A stretch of DNA of 64,000 nucleotides, taken from contig JAZGTN010000001.1 of assembly GCA_037783415.1 (NCBI GenBank), positions 124,001 to 188,000 on the forward strand, written 5' to 3'. Source of the stretch: Leptasterias polaris (Eukaryota; Echinodermata; Asteroidea; Forcipulatida; Asteriidae). Positions 8,120 to 21,367 of this stretch are shown piece by piece. The notes below the pieces were generated by a model. The model was not told where the DNA came from and made no database searches. It worked only from the letters and a program-made list of their open reading frames with translations. Every line of letters starts with the position of its first letter. Positions within the stretch are counted from its first letter, which is position 1. A program made the translations under genes and the position numbers.

Positions 8120-11100
8120 ACAAATTCAAAGTAAGCACGGTCAAATCAACATGACATCATTTTTGGATTGGCACAAAATTTACACCACTCGAAGGTCAAG
8201 TACTAGGGGTCATGTGACCGAATTCTTGGGGCGGAGAGACATTTCTAGACGGCGCTAGCGGCCAGAGAGTCACCCCTACCCAAAGAAAATGAGAAGTTTT
8301 CAAGCAAAATCAAAGTAAGTACGCTCAAATCAACCTGACATCATTTTTGGATTGGCACAAAATTTACACCACTCGAAGGTCAAGTACTAGGGGTCATGTG
8401 ACCGAATTCTTGGGGCGGAGAGACATTTCTAGACGGCGCTAGCGGCCAGAGAGTCACCCCTACCCAAAGAAAATGAGAAGTTTTCAAGCAAAATCAAAGT
8501 AAGTACGCTCAAATCAACCTGACATCATTTTTGGATTGGCACAAAATTTACACCACTCGAAGGTCAAGTACTAGGGGTCATGTGACCGAATTCTTGGGGC
8601 GGAGAGACATTTCTAGACGGCGCTAGTGGCCAGAGAGTCACCCCTACCCAAAGAAAATGAAAGTTTTAAAAAAGGCCAAGAAATAGTGCCTGCGGAAAAC
8701 GTTGCGACCCTGAAATAAAGTTAAATCTACGGTTGACAATAACTCCTGATCACAGCATGCCAGAGAGACAAATTTTGTTACCTGATTCTTCCCTGAATAC
8801 TCCCAAATCCGAAAATCAGAATGTGAGGGCCAGCAGGCGCCATCTTCATACCGCAAATTACCAGCGAGCGGGGACCATCCGAAGTCGACGCAATAGCGAC
8901 TTCATTTGAACGAGCTATTTTAAAACAAATTCAAAGTAAGCACGGTCAAATCAACATGACATCATTTTTGGATTGGCACAAAATTTACACCACTCGAAGG
9001 TCAAGTACTAGGGGTCATGTGACCGAATTCTTGAGGCGGAGAGACATTTTTAGACGGCGCTAGCGGCCAGAGAGTCACCCCTACCCAAAGAAAATGAGAA
9101 GTTTTCAAGCAAAATCAAAGTAAGTACGCTCAAATCAACCTGACATCATTTTTGGATTGGCACAAAATTTACACCACTCGAAGGTCAAGTACTAGGGGTC
9201 ATGTGACCGAATTCTTGGGGCGGAGAGACATTTCTAGACGGCGCTAGCGGCCAGAGAGTCACCCCTACCCAAAGAAAATGAGAAGTTTTCAAGCAAAATC
9301 AAAGTAAGTACGCTCAAATCAACCTGACATCATTTTTGGATTGGCACAAAATTTACACCACTCGAAGGTCAAGTACTAGGGGTCATGTGACCGAATTCTT
9401 GGGGCGGAGAGACATTTCTAGACGGCGCTAGTGGCCAGAGAGTCACCCCTACCCAAAGAAAATGAAAGTTTTAAAAAAGGCCAAGAAATAGTGCCTGCGG
9501 AAAACGTTGCGACCCTGAAATAAAGTTAAATCTACGGTTGACAATAACTCCTGATCACAGCATGCCAGAGAGACAAATTTTGTTACCTGATTCTTCCCTG
9601 AATACTCCCAAATCCGAAAATCAGAATGTGAGGGCCAGCAGGCGCCATCTTCATACCGCAAATTACCAGCGAGCGGGGACCATCCGAAGTCGACGCAATA
9701 GCGACTTCATTTGAACGAGCTATTTTAAAACAAATTCAAAGTAAGCACGGTCAAATCAACATGACATCATTTTTGGATTGGCACAAAATTTACACCACTC
9801 GAAGGTCAAGTACTAGGGGTCATGTGACCGAATTCTTGGGGCGGAGAGACATTTCTAGACGGCGCTAGCGGCCAGAGAGTCACCCCTACCCAAAGAAAAT
9901 GAAAAGTTTTCAAGCAAAATCAAAGTAAGTACGCTCAAATCAACCTGACATCATTTTTGGATTGGCACAAAATTTACACCACTCGAAGGTCAAGTACTAG
10001 GGGTCATGTGACCGAATTCTTGGGGCGGAGAGACATTTCTAGACGGCGCTAGCGGCCAGAGAGTCACCCCTACCCAAAGAAAATGAGAAGTTTTCAAGCA
10101 AAATCAAAGTAAGTACGCTCAAATCAACCTGACATCATTTTTGGATTGGCACAAAATTTACACCACTCGAAGGTCAAGTACTAGGGGTCATGTGACCGAA
10201 TTCTTGGGGCGGAGAGACATTTCTAGACGGCGCTAGTGGCCAGAGAGTCACCCCTACCCAAAGAAAATGAAAGTTTTAAAAAAGGCCAAGAAATAGTGCC
10301 TGCGGAAAACGTTGCGACCCTGAAATAAAGTTAAATCTACGGTTGACAATAACTCCTGATCACAGCATGCCAGAGAGACAAATTTTGTTACCTGATTCTT
10401 CCCTGAATACTCCCAAATCCGAAAATCAGAATGTGAGGGCCAGCAGGCGCCATCTTCATACCGCAAATTACCAGCGAGCGGGGACCATCCGAAGTCGACG
10501 CAATAGCGACTTCATTTGAACGAGCTATTTTAAAACAAATTCAAAGTAAGCACGGTCAAATCAACATGACATCATTTTTGGATTGGCACAAAATTTACAC
10601 CACTCGAAGGTCAAGTACTAGGGGTCATGTGACCGAATTCTTGGGGCGGAGAGACATTTCTAGACGGCGCTAGCGGCCAGAGAGTCACCCCTACCCAAAG
10701 AAAATGAGAAGTTTTCAAGCAAAATCAAAGTAAGTACGCTCAAATCAACCTGACATCATTTTTGGATTGGCACAAAATTTACACCACTCGAAGGTCAAGT
10801 ACTAGGGGTCATGTGACCGAATTCTTGGGGCGGAGAGACATTTCTAGACGGCGCTAGCGGCCAGAGAGTCACCCCTACCCAAAGAAAATGAGAAGTTTTC
10901 AAGCAAAATCAAAGTAAGTACGCTCAAATCAACCTGACATCATTTTTGGATTGGCACAAAATTTACACCACTCGAAGGTCAAGTACTAGGGGTCATGTGA
11001 CCGAATTCTTGGGGCGGAGAGACATTTCTAGACGGCGCTAGTGGCCAGAGAGTCACCCCTACCCAAAGAAAATGAAAGTTTTAAAAAAGGCCAAGAAATA

Positions 11101-14100
11101 GTGCCTGCGGAAAACGTTGCGACCCTGAAATAAAGTTAAATCTACGGTTGACAATAACTCCTGATCACAGCATGCCAGAGAGACAAATTTTGTTACCTGA
11201 TTCTTCCCTGAATACTCCCAAATCCGAAAATCAGAATGTGAGGGCCAGCAGGCGCCATCTTCATACCGCAAATTACCAGCGAGCGGGGACCATCCGAAGT
11301 CGACGCAATAGCGACTTCATTTGAACGAGCTATTTTAAAACAAATTCAAAGTAAGCACGGTCAAATCAACATGACATCATTTTTGGATTGGCACAAAATT
11401 TACACCACTCGAAGGTCAAGTACTAGGGGTCATGTGACCGAATTCTTGGGGCGGAGAGACATTTCTAGACGGCGCTAGCGGCCAGAGAGTCAACCCTACC
11501 CAAAGAAAATGAGAAGTTTTCAAGCAAAATCAAAGTAAGTACGCTCAAATCAACCTGACATCATTTTTGGATTGGCACAAAATTTACACCACTCGAAGGT
11601 CAAGTACTAGGGGTCATGTGACCGAATTCTTGGGGCGGAGAGACATTTCTAGACGGCGCTAGCGGCCAGAGAGTCACCCCTACCCAAAGAAAATGAGAAG
11701 TTTTCAAGCAAAATCAAAGTAAGTACGCTCAAATCAACCTGACATCATTTTTGGATTGGCACAAAATTTACACCACTCGAAGGTCAAGTACTAGGGGTCA
11801 TGTGACCGAATTCTTGGGGCGGAGAGACATTTCTAGACGGCGCTAGTGGCCAGAGAGTCACCCCTACCCAAAGAAAATGAAAGTTTTAAAAAAGGCCAAG
11901 AAATAGTGCCTGCGGAAAACGTTGCGACCCTGAAATAAAGTTAAATCTACGGTTGACAATAACTCCTGATCACAGCATGCCAGAGAGACAAATTTTGTTA
12001 CCTGATTCTTCCCTGAATACTCCCAAATCCGAAAATCAGAATGTGAGGGCCAGCAGGCGCCATCTTCATACCGCAAATTACCAGCGAGCGGGGACCATCC
12101 GAAGTCGACGCAATAGCGACTTCATTTGAACGAGCTATTTTAAAACAAATTCAAAGTAAGCACGGTCAAATCAACATGACATCATTTTTGGATTGGCACA
12201 AAATTTACACCACTCGAAGGTCAAGTACTAGGGGTCATGTGACCGAATTCTTGGGGCGGAGAGACATTTCTAGACGGCGCTAGCGGCCAGAGAGTCAACC
12301 CTACCCAAAGAAAATGAGAAGTTTTCAAGCAAAATCAAAGTAAGTACGCTCAAATCAACCTGACATCATTTTTGGATTGGCACAAAATTTACACCACTCG
12401 AAGGTCAAGTACTAGGGGTCATGTGACCGAATTCTTGGGGCGGAGAGACATTTCTAGACGGCGCTAGCGGCCAGAGAGTCACCCCTACCCAAAGAAAATG
12501 AGAAGTTTTCAAGCAAAATCAAAGTAAGTACGCTCAAATCAACCTGACATCATTTTTGGATTGGCACAAAATTTACACCACTCGAAGGTCAAGTACTAGG
12601 GGTCATGTGACCGAATTCTTGGGGCGGAGAGACATTTCTAGACGGCGCTAGTGGCCAGAGAGTCACCCCTACCCAAAGAAAATGAAAGTTTTAAAAAAGG
12701 CCAAGAAATAGTGCCTGCGGAAAACGTTGCGACCCTGAAATAAAGTTAAATCTACGGTTGACAATAACTCCTGATCACAGCATGCCAGAGAGACAAATTT
12801 TGTTACCTGATTCTTCCCTGAATACTCCCAAATCCGAAAATCAGAATGTGAGGGCCAGCAGGCGCCATCTTCATACCGCAAATTACCAGCGAGCGGGGAC
12901 CATCCGAAGTCGACGCAATAGCGACTTCATTTGAACGAGCTATTTTAAAACAAATTCAAAGTAAGCACGGTCAAATCAACATGACATCATTTTTGGATTG
13001 GCACAAAATTTACACCACTCGAAGGTCAAGTACTAGGGGTCATGTGACCGAATTCTTGGGGCGGAGAGACATTTCTAGACGGCGCTAGCGGCCAGAGAGT
13101 CACCCCTACCCAAAGAAAATGAGAAGTTTTCAAGCAAAATCAAAGTAAGTACGCTCAAATCAACCTGACATCATTTTTGGATTGGCACAAAATTTACACC
13201 ACTCGAAGGTCAAGTACTAGGGGTCATGTGACCGAATTCTTGGGGCGGAGAGACATTTCTAGACGGCGCTAGCGGCCAGAGAGTCACCCCTACCCAAAGA
13301 AAATGAGAAGTTTTCAAGCAAAATCAAAGTAAGTACGCTCAAATCAACCTGACATCATTTTTGGATTGGCACAAAATTTACACCACTCGAAGGTCAAGTA
13401 CTAGGGGTCATGTGACCGAATTCTTGGGGCGGAGAGACATTTCTAGACGGCGCTAGTGGCCAGAGAGTCACCCCTACCCAAAGAAAATGAAAGTTTTAAA
13501 AAAGGCCAAGAAATAGTGCCTGCGGAAAACGTTGCGACCCTGAAATAAAGTTAAATCTACGGTTGACAATAACTCCTGATCACAGCATGCCAGAGAGACA
13601 AATTTTGTTACCTGATTCTTCCCTGAATACTCCCAAATCCGAAAATCAGAATGTGAGGGCCAGCAGGCGCCATCTTCATACCGCAAATTACCAGCGAGCG
13701 GGGACCATCCGAAGTCGACGCAATAGCGACTTCATTTGAACGAGCTATTTTAAAACAAATTCAAAGTAAGCACGGTCAAATCAACATGACATCATTTTTG
13801 GATTGGCACAAAATTTACACCACTCGAAGGTCAAGTACTAGGGGTCATGTGACCGAATTCTTGGGGCGGAGAGACATTTCTAGACGGCGCTAGCGGCCAG
13901 AGAGTCACCCCTACCCAAAGAAAATGAGAAGTTTTCAAGCAAAATCAAAGTAAGTACGCTCAAATCAACCTGACATCATTTTTGGATTGGCACAAAATTT
14001 ACACCACTCGAAGGTCAAGTACTAGGGGTCATGTGACCGAATTCTTGGGGCGGAGAGACATTTCTAGACGGCGCTAGCGGCCAGAGAGTCACCCCTACCC

Positions 14101-14559
14101 AAAGAAAATGAGAAGTTTTCAAGCAAAATCAAAGTAAGTACGCTCAAATCAACCTGACATCATTTTTGGATTGGCACAAAATTTACACCACTCGAAGGTC
14201 AAGTACTAGGGGTCATGTGACCGAATTCTTGGGGCGGAGAGACATTTCTAGACGGCGCTAGTGGCCAGAGAGTCACCCCTACCCAAAGAAAATGAAAGTT
14301 TTAAAAAAGGCCAAGAAATAGTGCCTGCGGAAAACGTTGCGACCCTGAAATAAAGTTAAATCTACGGTTGACAATAACTCCTGATCACAGCATGCCAGAG
14401 AGACAAATTTTGTTACCTGATTCTTCCCTGAATACTCCCAAATCCGAAAATCAGAATGTGAGGGCCAGCAGGCGCCATCTTCATACCGCAAATTACCAGC
14501 GAGCGGGGACCATCCGAAGTCGACGCAATAGCGACTTCATTTGAACGAGCTATTTTAAA
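8120..14559. repeat. Eight 805-bp units (units 12-19)
   Basis: Private changes are 9034, 9050 and 9903. Units 16 and 17 share C to A at 11493 and 12298, exactly 805 bp apart and both in A, so one was probably copied from the other. Confidence 0.95.
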
Positions 14560-15180
14560 ACAAATTCAAAGTAAGCACGGTCAAATCAACATGACATCAT
14601 TTTTGGATTGGCACAAAATTTACACCACTCGAAGGTCAAGTACTAGGGGTCATGTGACCGAATTCTTGGGGCGGAGAGACATTTCTAGACGGCGCTAGCG
14701 GCCAGAGAGTCACCCCTACCCAAAGAAAATGAGAAGTTTTCAAGCAAAATCAAAGTAAGTACGCTCAAATCAACCTGACATCATTTTTGGATTGGCACAA
14801 AATTTACACCACTCGAAGGTCAAGTACTAGGGGTCATGTGACCGAATTCTTGGGGCGGAGAGACATTTCTAGACGGCGCTAGTGGACAGAGAGTCACCCC
14901 TACCCAAAGAAAATGAAAGTTTTAAAAAAGGCCAAGAAATAGTGCCTGCGGAAAACGTTGAGACCCTGAAATAAAGTTATATCTACGGTTGACAATAACT
15001 CCTGATCACAGCATGCCAGAGAGACAAATTTTGTTACCTGATTCTTCCCTGAATACTCCCAAATCCGAAAATCAGAATGTGAGGGCCAGCAGGCGCCATC
15101 TTCATACCGCAAATTACCAGCGAGCGGGGACCATCCGAAGTCGACGCAATAGCGACTTCATTTGAACGAGCTATTTTAAA
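14560..15180. repeat. One 621-bp unit (unit 20), variant-rich
   Basis: A-C-U with changes at 14886, 14961 and 14980. The 14961 change (C to A in U) recurs at 15766 in the next unit, exactly 805 bp on, linking units 20 and 21 although they differ in subunit number. Confidence 0.95.
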
Positions 15181-18100
15181 ACAAATTCAAAGTAAGCACG
15201 GTCAAATCAACATGACATCATTTTTGGATTGGCACAAAATTTACACCACTCGAAGGTCAAGTACTAGGGGTCATGTGACCGAATTATTGGGGCGGAGAGA
15301 CATTTCTAGACGGCGCTAGCGGCCAGAGAGTCACCCCTACCCAAAGAAAATGAGAAGTTTTCAAGCAAAATCAAAGTAAGTACGCTCAAATCAACCTGAC
15401 ATCATTTTTGGATTGGCACAAATTTTACACCACTCGAAGGTCAAGTACTAGGGGTCATGTGACCGAATTCTTGGGGCGGAGAGACATTTCTAGACGGCGC
15501 TAGCGGCCAGAGAGTCACCCCTACCCAAAGAAAATGAGAAGTTTTCAAGCAAAATCAAAGTAAGTACGCTCAAATCAACCTGACATCATTTTTCGATTGG
15601 CACAAAATTTACACCACTCGAAGGTCAAGTACTAGGGGTCATGTGACCGAATTCTTGGGGCGGAGAGACATTTCTAGACGGCGCTAGTGGCCAGAGAGTC
15701 ACCCCTACCCAAAGAAAATGAAAGTTTTAAAAAAGGCCAAGAAATAGTGCCTGCGGAAAACGTTGAGACCCTGAAATAAAGTTAAATCTACGGTTGACAA
15801 TAACTCCTGATCACAGCATGCCAGAGAGACAAATTTTGTTACCTGATTCTTCCCTGAATACTCCCAAATCCGAAAATCAGAATGTGAGGGCCAGCAGGCG
15901 CCATCTTCATACCGCAAATTACCAGCGAGCGGGGACCATCCGAAGTCGACGCAATAGCGACTTCATTTGAACGAGCTATTTTAAAACAAATTCAAAGTAA
16001 GCACGGTCAAATCAACATGACATCATTTTTGGATTGGCACAAAATTTACACCACTCGAAGGTCAAGTACTAGGGGTCATGTGACCGAATTCTTGGGGCGG
16101 AGAGACATTTCTAGACGGCGCTAGCGGCCAGAGAGTCACCCCTACCCAAAGAAAATGAGAAGTTTTCAAGCGAAATCAAAGTAAGTACGCTCAAATCAAC
16201 CTGACATCATTTTTGGATTGGCACAAAATTTACACCACTCGAAGGTCAAGTACTAGGGGTCATGTGACCGAATTCTTGGGGCGGAGAGACATTTCTAGAC
16301 GGCGCTAGCGGCCAGAGAGTCACCCCTACCCAAAGAAAATGAGAAGTTTTCAAGCAAAATCAAAGTAAGTACCCTCAAATCAACCTGACATCATTTTTGG
16401 ATTGGCACAAAATTTACACCACTCGAAGGTCAAGTACTAGGGGTCATGTGACCGAATTCTTGGGGCGGAGAGACATTTCTAGACGGCGCTAGTGGCCAGA
16501 GAGTCACCCCTACCCAAAGAAAATGAAAGTTTTAAAAAAGGCCAAGAAATAGTGCCTGCGGAAAACGTTGCGACCCTGAAATAAAGTTAAATCTACGGTT
16601 GACAATAACTCCTGATCACAGCATGCCAGAGAGACAAATTTTGTTACCTGATTCTTCCCTGAATACTCCCAAATCCGAAAATCAGAATGTGAGGGCCAGC
16701 AGGCGCCATCTTCATACCGCAAATTACCAGCGAGCGGGGACCATCCGAAGTCGACGCAATAGCGACTTCATTTGAACGAGCTATTTTAAAACAAATTCAA
16801 AGTAAGCACGGTCAAATCAACATGACATCATTTTTGGATTGGCACAAAATTTACACCACTCGAAGGTCAAGTACTAGGGGTCATGTGAACGAATTCTTGG
16901 GGCGGAGAGACATTTCTAGACGGCGCTAGCGGCCAGAGAGTCACCCCTACCCAAAGAAAATGAGAAGTTTTCAAGCAAAATCAAAGTAAGTACGCTCAAA
17001 TCAACCTGACATCATTTTTGGATTGGCACAAAATTTACACCACTCGAAGGTCAAGTACTAGGGGTCATGTGACCGAATTCTTGGGGCGGAGAGACATTTC
17101 TAGACGGCGCTAGCGGCCAGAGAGTCACCCCTACCCAAAGAAAATGAGAAGTTTTCAAGCAAATTCAAAGTAAGTACGCTCAAATCAACCTGACATCATT
17201 TTTGGATTGGCACAAAATTTACACCACTCGAAGGTCAAGTACTAGGGGTCATGTGACCGAATTCTTGGGGCGGAGAGACATTTCTAGACGGCGCTAGTGG
17301 CCAGAGAGTCACCCCTACCCAAAGAAAATGAAAGTTTTAAAAAAGGCCAAGAAATAGTGCCTGCGGAAAACGTTGCGACCCTGAAATAAAGTTAAATCTA
17401 CGGTTGACAATAACTCCTGATCACAGCATGCCAGAGAGACAAATTTTGTTACCTGATTCTTCCCTGAATACTCCCAAATCCGAAAATCAGAATGTGAGGG
17501 CCAGCAGGCGCCATCTTCATACCGCAAATTACCAGCGAGCGGGGACCATCCGAAGTCGACGCAATAGCGACTTCATTTGAACGAGCTATTTTAAAACAAA
17601 TTCAAAGTAAGCACGGTCAAATCAACATGACATCATTTTTGGATTGGCACAAAATTTACACCACTCGAAGGTCAAGTACTAGGGGTCATGTGACCGAATT
17701 CTTGGGGCGGAGAGACAATTCTAGACGGCGCTAGCGGCCAGAGAGTCACCCCTACCCAAAGAAAATGAGAAGTTTTCAAGCAAAATCAAAGTAAGTACGC
17801 TCAAATCAACCTGACATCATTTTTGGATTGGCACAAAATTTACACCACTCGAAGGTCAAGTACTAGGGGTCATGTGACCGAATTCTTGGGGCGGAGAGAC
17901 ATTTCTAGACGGCGCTAGCGGCCAGAGAGTCACCCCTACCCAAAGAAAATGAGAAGTTTTCAAGCAAAATCAAAGTAAGTACGCTCAAATCAACCTGACA
18001 TCATTTTTGGATTGGCACAAAATTTACACCACTCGAAGGTCAAGTACTAGGGGTCATTTGACCGAATTCTTGGGGCGGAGAGACATTTCTAGACGGCGCT

Positions 18101-19205
18101 AGTGGCCAGAGAGTCACCCCTACCCAAAGAAAATGAAAGTTTTAAAAAAGGCCAAGAAATAGTGCCTGCGGAAAACGTTGCGACCCTGAAATAAAGTTAA
18201 ATCTACGGTTGACAATAACTCCTGATCACAGCATGCCAGAGAGACAAATTTTGTTACCTGATTCTTCCCTGAATACTCCCAAATCCGAAAATCAAAATGT
18301 GAGGGCCAGCAGGCGCCATCTTCATACCGCAAATTACCAGCGAGCGGGGACCATCCGAAGTCGACGCAATAGCGACTTCATTTGAACGAGCTATTTTAAA
18401 ACAAATTCAAAGTAAGCACGGTCAAATCAACATGACATCATTTTTGGATTGGCACAAAATTTACACCACTCGAAGGTCAAGTACTAGGGGTCATGTGACC
18501 GAATTCTTGGGGCGGAGAGACATTTCTAGACGGCGCTAGCGGCCAGAGAGTCACCCCTACCCAAAGAAAATGAGAAGTTTTCAAGCAAAATCAAAGTAAG
18601 TACGCTCAAATCAACCTGACATCATTTTTTGATTGGCACAAAATTTACACCACTCGAAGGTCAAGTACTAGGGGTCATGTGACCGAATTCTTGGGGCGGA
18701 GAGACATTTCTAGACGGCGCTAGCGGCCAGAGAGTCACCCCTACCCAAAGAAAATGAGAAGTTTTCAAGCAAAATCAAAGTAAGTACGCTCAAATCAACC
18801 TGACATCATTTTTGGATTGGCACAAAATTTACACCACTCGAAGGTCAAGTACTAGGGGTCATGTGACCGAATTCTTGGGGCGGAGAGACATTTCTAGACG
18901 GCGCTAGTGGCCAGAGAGTCACCCCTACCCAAAGAAAATGAAAGTTTTAAAAAAGGCCAAGAAATAGTGCCTGCGGAAAACGTTGCGACCCTGAAATAAA
19001 GTTAAATCTACGGTTGACAATAACTCCTGATCACAGCATGCCAGAGAGACAAATTTTGTTACCTGATTCTTCCCTGAATACTCCCAAATCCGAAAATCAG
19101 AATGTGAGGGCCAGCAGGCGCCATCTTCATACCGCAAATTACCAGCGAGCGGGGACCATCCGAAGTCGACGCAATAGCGACTTCATTTGAACGAGCTATT
19201 TTAAA
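15181..19205. repeat. Five 805-bp units (units 21-25), variant-rich
   Basis: Changes noticed are 15286, 15423, 15594, 15766, 16172, 16373, 16889, 17164, 17718, 18058, 18295 and 18630, about three times the array average. The 17164 change gives a C subunit the A-type base at position 6. Confidence 0.95.
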
Positions 19206-20378
19206 ACAAATTCAAAGTAAGCACGGTCAAATCAACATGACATCATTTTTGGATTGGCACAAAATTTACACCACTCGAAGGTCAAGTACTAGGGGTCATG
19301 TGACCGAATTCTTGGGGCGGAGAGACATTTCTAGACGGCGCTAGCGGCCAGAGAGTCACCCCTACCCAAAGAAAATGAGAAGTTTTCAAGCAAAATCAAA
19401 GTAAGTACGCTCAAATCAACCTGACATCATTTTTGGATTGGCACAAAATTTACACCACTCGAAGGTCAAGTACTAGGGGTCATGTGACCGAATTCTTGGG
19501 ACGGAGAGACATTTCTAGACGGCGCTAGCGGCCAGAGAGTCACCCCTACCCAAAGAAAATGAGAAGTTTTCAAGCAAAATCAAAGTAAGTACGCTCAAAT
19601 CAACCTGACATCATTTTTGGATTGGCACAAAATTTACACCACTCGAAGGTCAAGTACTAGGGGTCATGTGACCGAATTCTTGGGGCGGAGAGACATTTCT
19701 AGACGGCGCTAGCGGCCAGAGAGTCACCCCTACCCAAAGAAAATGAGAAGTTTTCAAGCAAAATCAAAGTAAGTACGCTCAAATCAACCTGACATCATTT
19801 TTGGATTGGCACAAAATTTACACCACTCGAAGGTCAAGTACTAGGGGTCATGTGACCGAATTCTTGGGACGGAGAGACATTTCTAGACGGCGCTAGCGGC
19901 CAGAGAGTCACCCCTACCCAAAGAAAATGAGAAGTTTTCAAGCAAAATCAAAGTAAGTACGCTCAAATCAACCTGACATCATTTTTGGATTGGCACAAAA
20001 TTTACACCACTCGAAGGTCAAGTACTAGGGGTCATGTGACCGAATTCTTGGGGCGGAGAGACATTTCTAGACGGCGCTAGTGGCCAGAGAGTCACCCCTA
20101 CCCAAAGAAAATGAAAGTTTTAAAAAAGGCCAAGAAATAGTGCCTGCGGAAAACGTTGCGACACTGAAATAAAGTTAAATCTACGGTTGACAATAACTCC
20201 TGATCACAGCATGCCAGAGAGACAAATTTTGTTACCTGATTCTTCCCTGAATACTCCCAAATCCGAAAATCAGAATGTGAGGGCCAGCAGGCGCCATCTT
20301 CATACCGCAAATTACCAGCGAGCGGGGACCATCCGAAGTCGACGCAATAGCGACTTCATTTGAACGAGCTATTTTAAA
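19206..20378. repeat. 1173-bp unit with five subunits (unit 26)
   Basis: The structure is A-B*-B-B*-C-U, where B* has G to A in GGGGCGG (19501 and 19869, 368 bp apart). U carries C to A at 20163. It is the longest unit in the window and records an internal two-subunit duplication. Confidence 0.95.
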
Positions 20379-21367
20379 ACAAATTCAAAGTAAGCACGGT
20401 CAAATCAACATGACATCATTTTTGGATTGGCACAAAATTTACACCACTCGAAGGTCAAGTACTAGGGGTCATGTGACCGAATTCTTGGGGCGGAGAGACA
20501 TTTCTAGACGGCGCTAGCGGCCAGAGAGTCACCCCTACCCAAAGAAAATGAGAAGTTTTCAAGCAAAATCAAAGTAAGTACGCTCAAATCAACCTGACAT
20601 CATTTTTGGATTGGCACAAAATTTACACCACTCGAAGGTCAAGTACTAGGGGTCATGTGACCGAATTCTTGGGGCGGAGAGACATTTCTAGACGGCGCTA
20701 GCGGCCAGAGAGTCACCCCTACCCAAAGAAAATGAGAAGTTTTCAAGCAAAATCAAAGTAAGTACGCTCAAATCAACCTGACATCATTTTTGGATTGGCA
20801 CAAAATTTACACCACTCGAAGGTCAAGTACTAGGGGTCATGTGACCGAATTCTTGGGACGGAGAGACATTTCTAGACGGCGCTAGCGGCCAGAGAGTCAC
20901 CCCTACCCAAAGAAAATGAGAAGTTTTCAAGCAAAATCAAAGTAAGTACGCTCAAATCAACCTGACATCATTTTTGGATTGGCACAAAATTTACACCACT
21001 CGAAGGTCAAGTACTAGGGGTCATGTGACCGAATTCTTGGGGCGGAGAGACATTTCTAGACGGCGCTAGTGGCCAGAGAGTCACCCCTACCCAAAGAAAA
21101 TGAAAGTTTTAAAAAAGGCCAAGAAATAGTGCCTGCGGAAAACGTTGCGACACTGAAATAAAGTTAAATCTACGGTTGACAATAACTCCTGATCACAGCA
21201 TGCCAGAGAGACAAATTTTGTTACCTGATTCTTCCCTGAATACTCCCAAATCCGAAAATCAGAATGTGAGGGCCAGCAGGCGCCATCTTCATACCGCAAA
21301 TTACCAGCGAGCGGGGACCATCCGAAGTCGACGCAATAGCGACTTCATTTGAACGAGCTATTTTAAA
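20379..21367. repeat. 989-bp unit with four subunits (unit 27)
   Basis: The structure is A-B-B*-C-U. It shares the B* base (20858) and the U change (21152) with the preceding unit at identical offsets from the unit end, so the two share recent descent. Confidence 0.95.
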
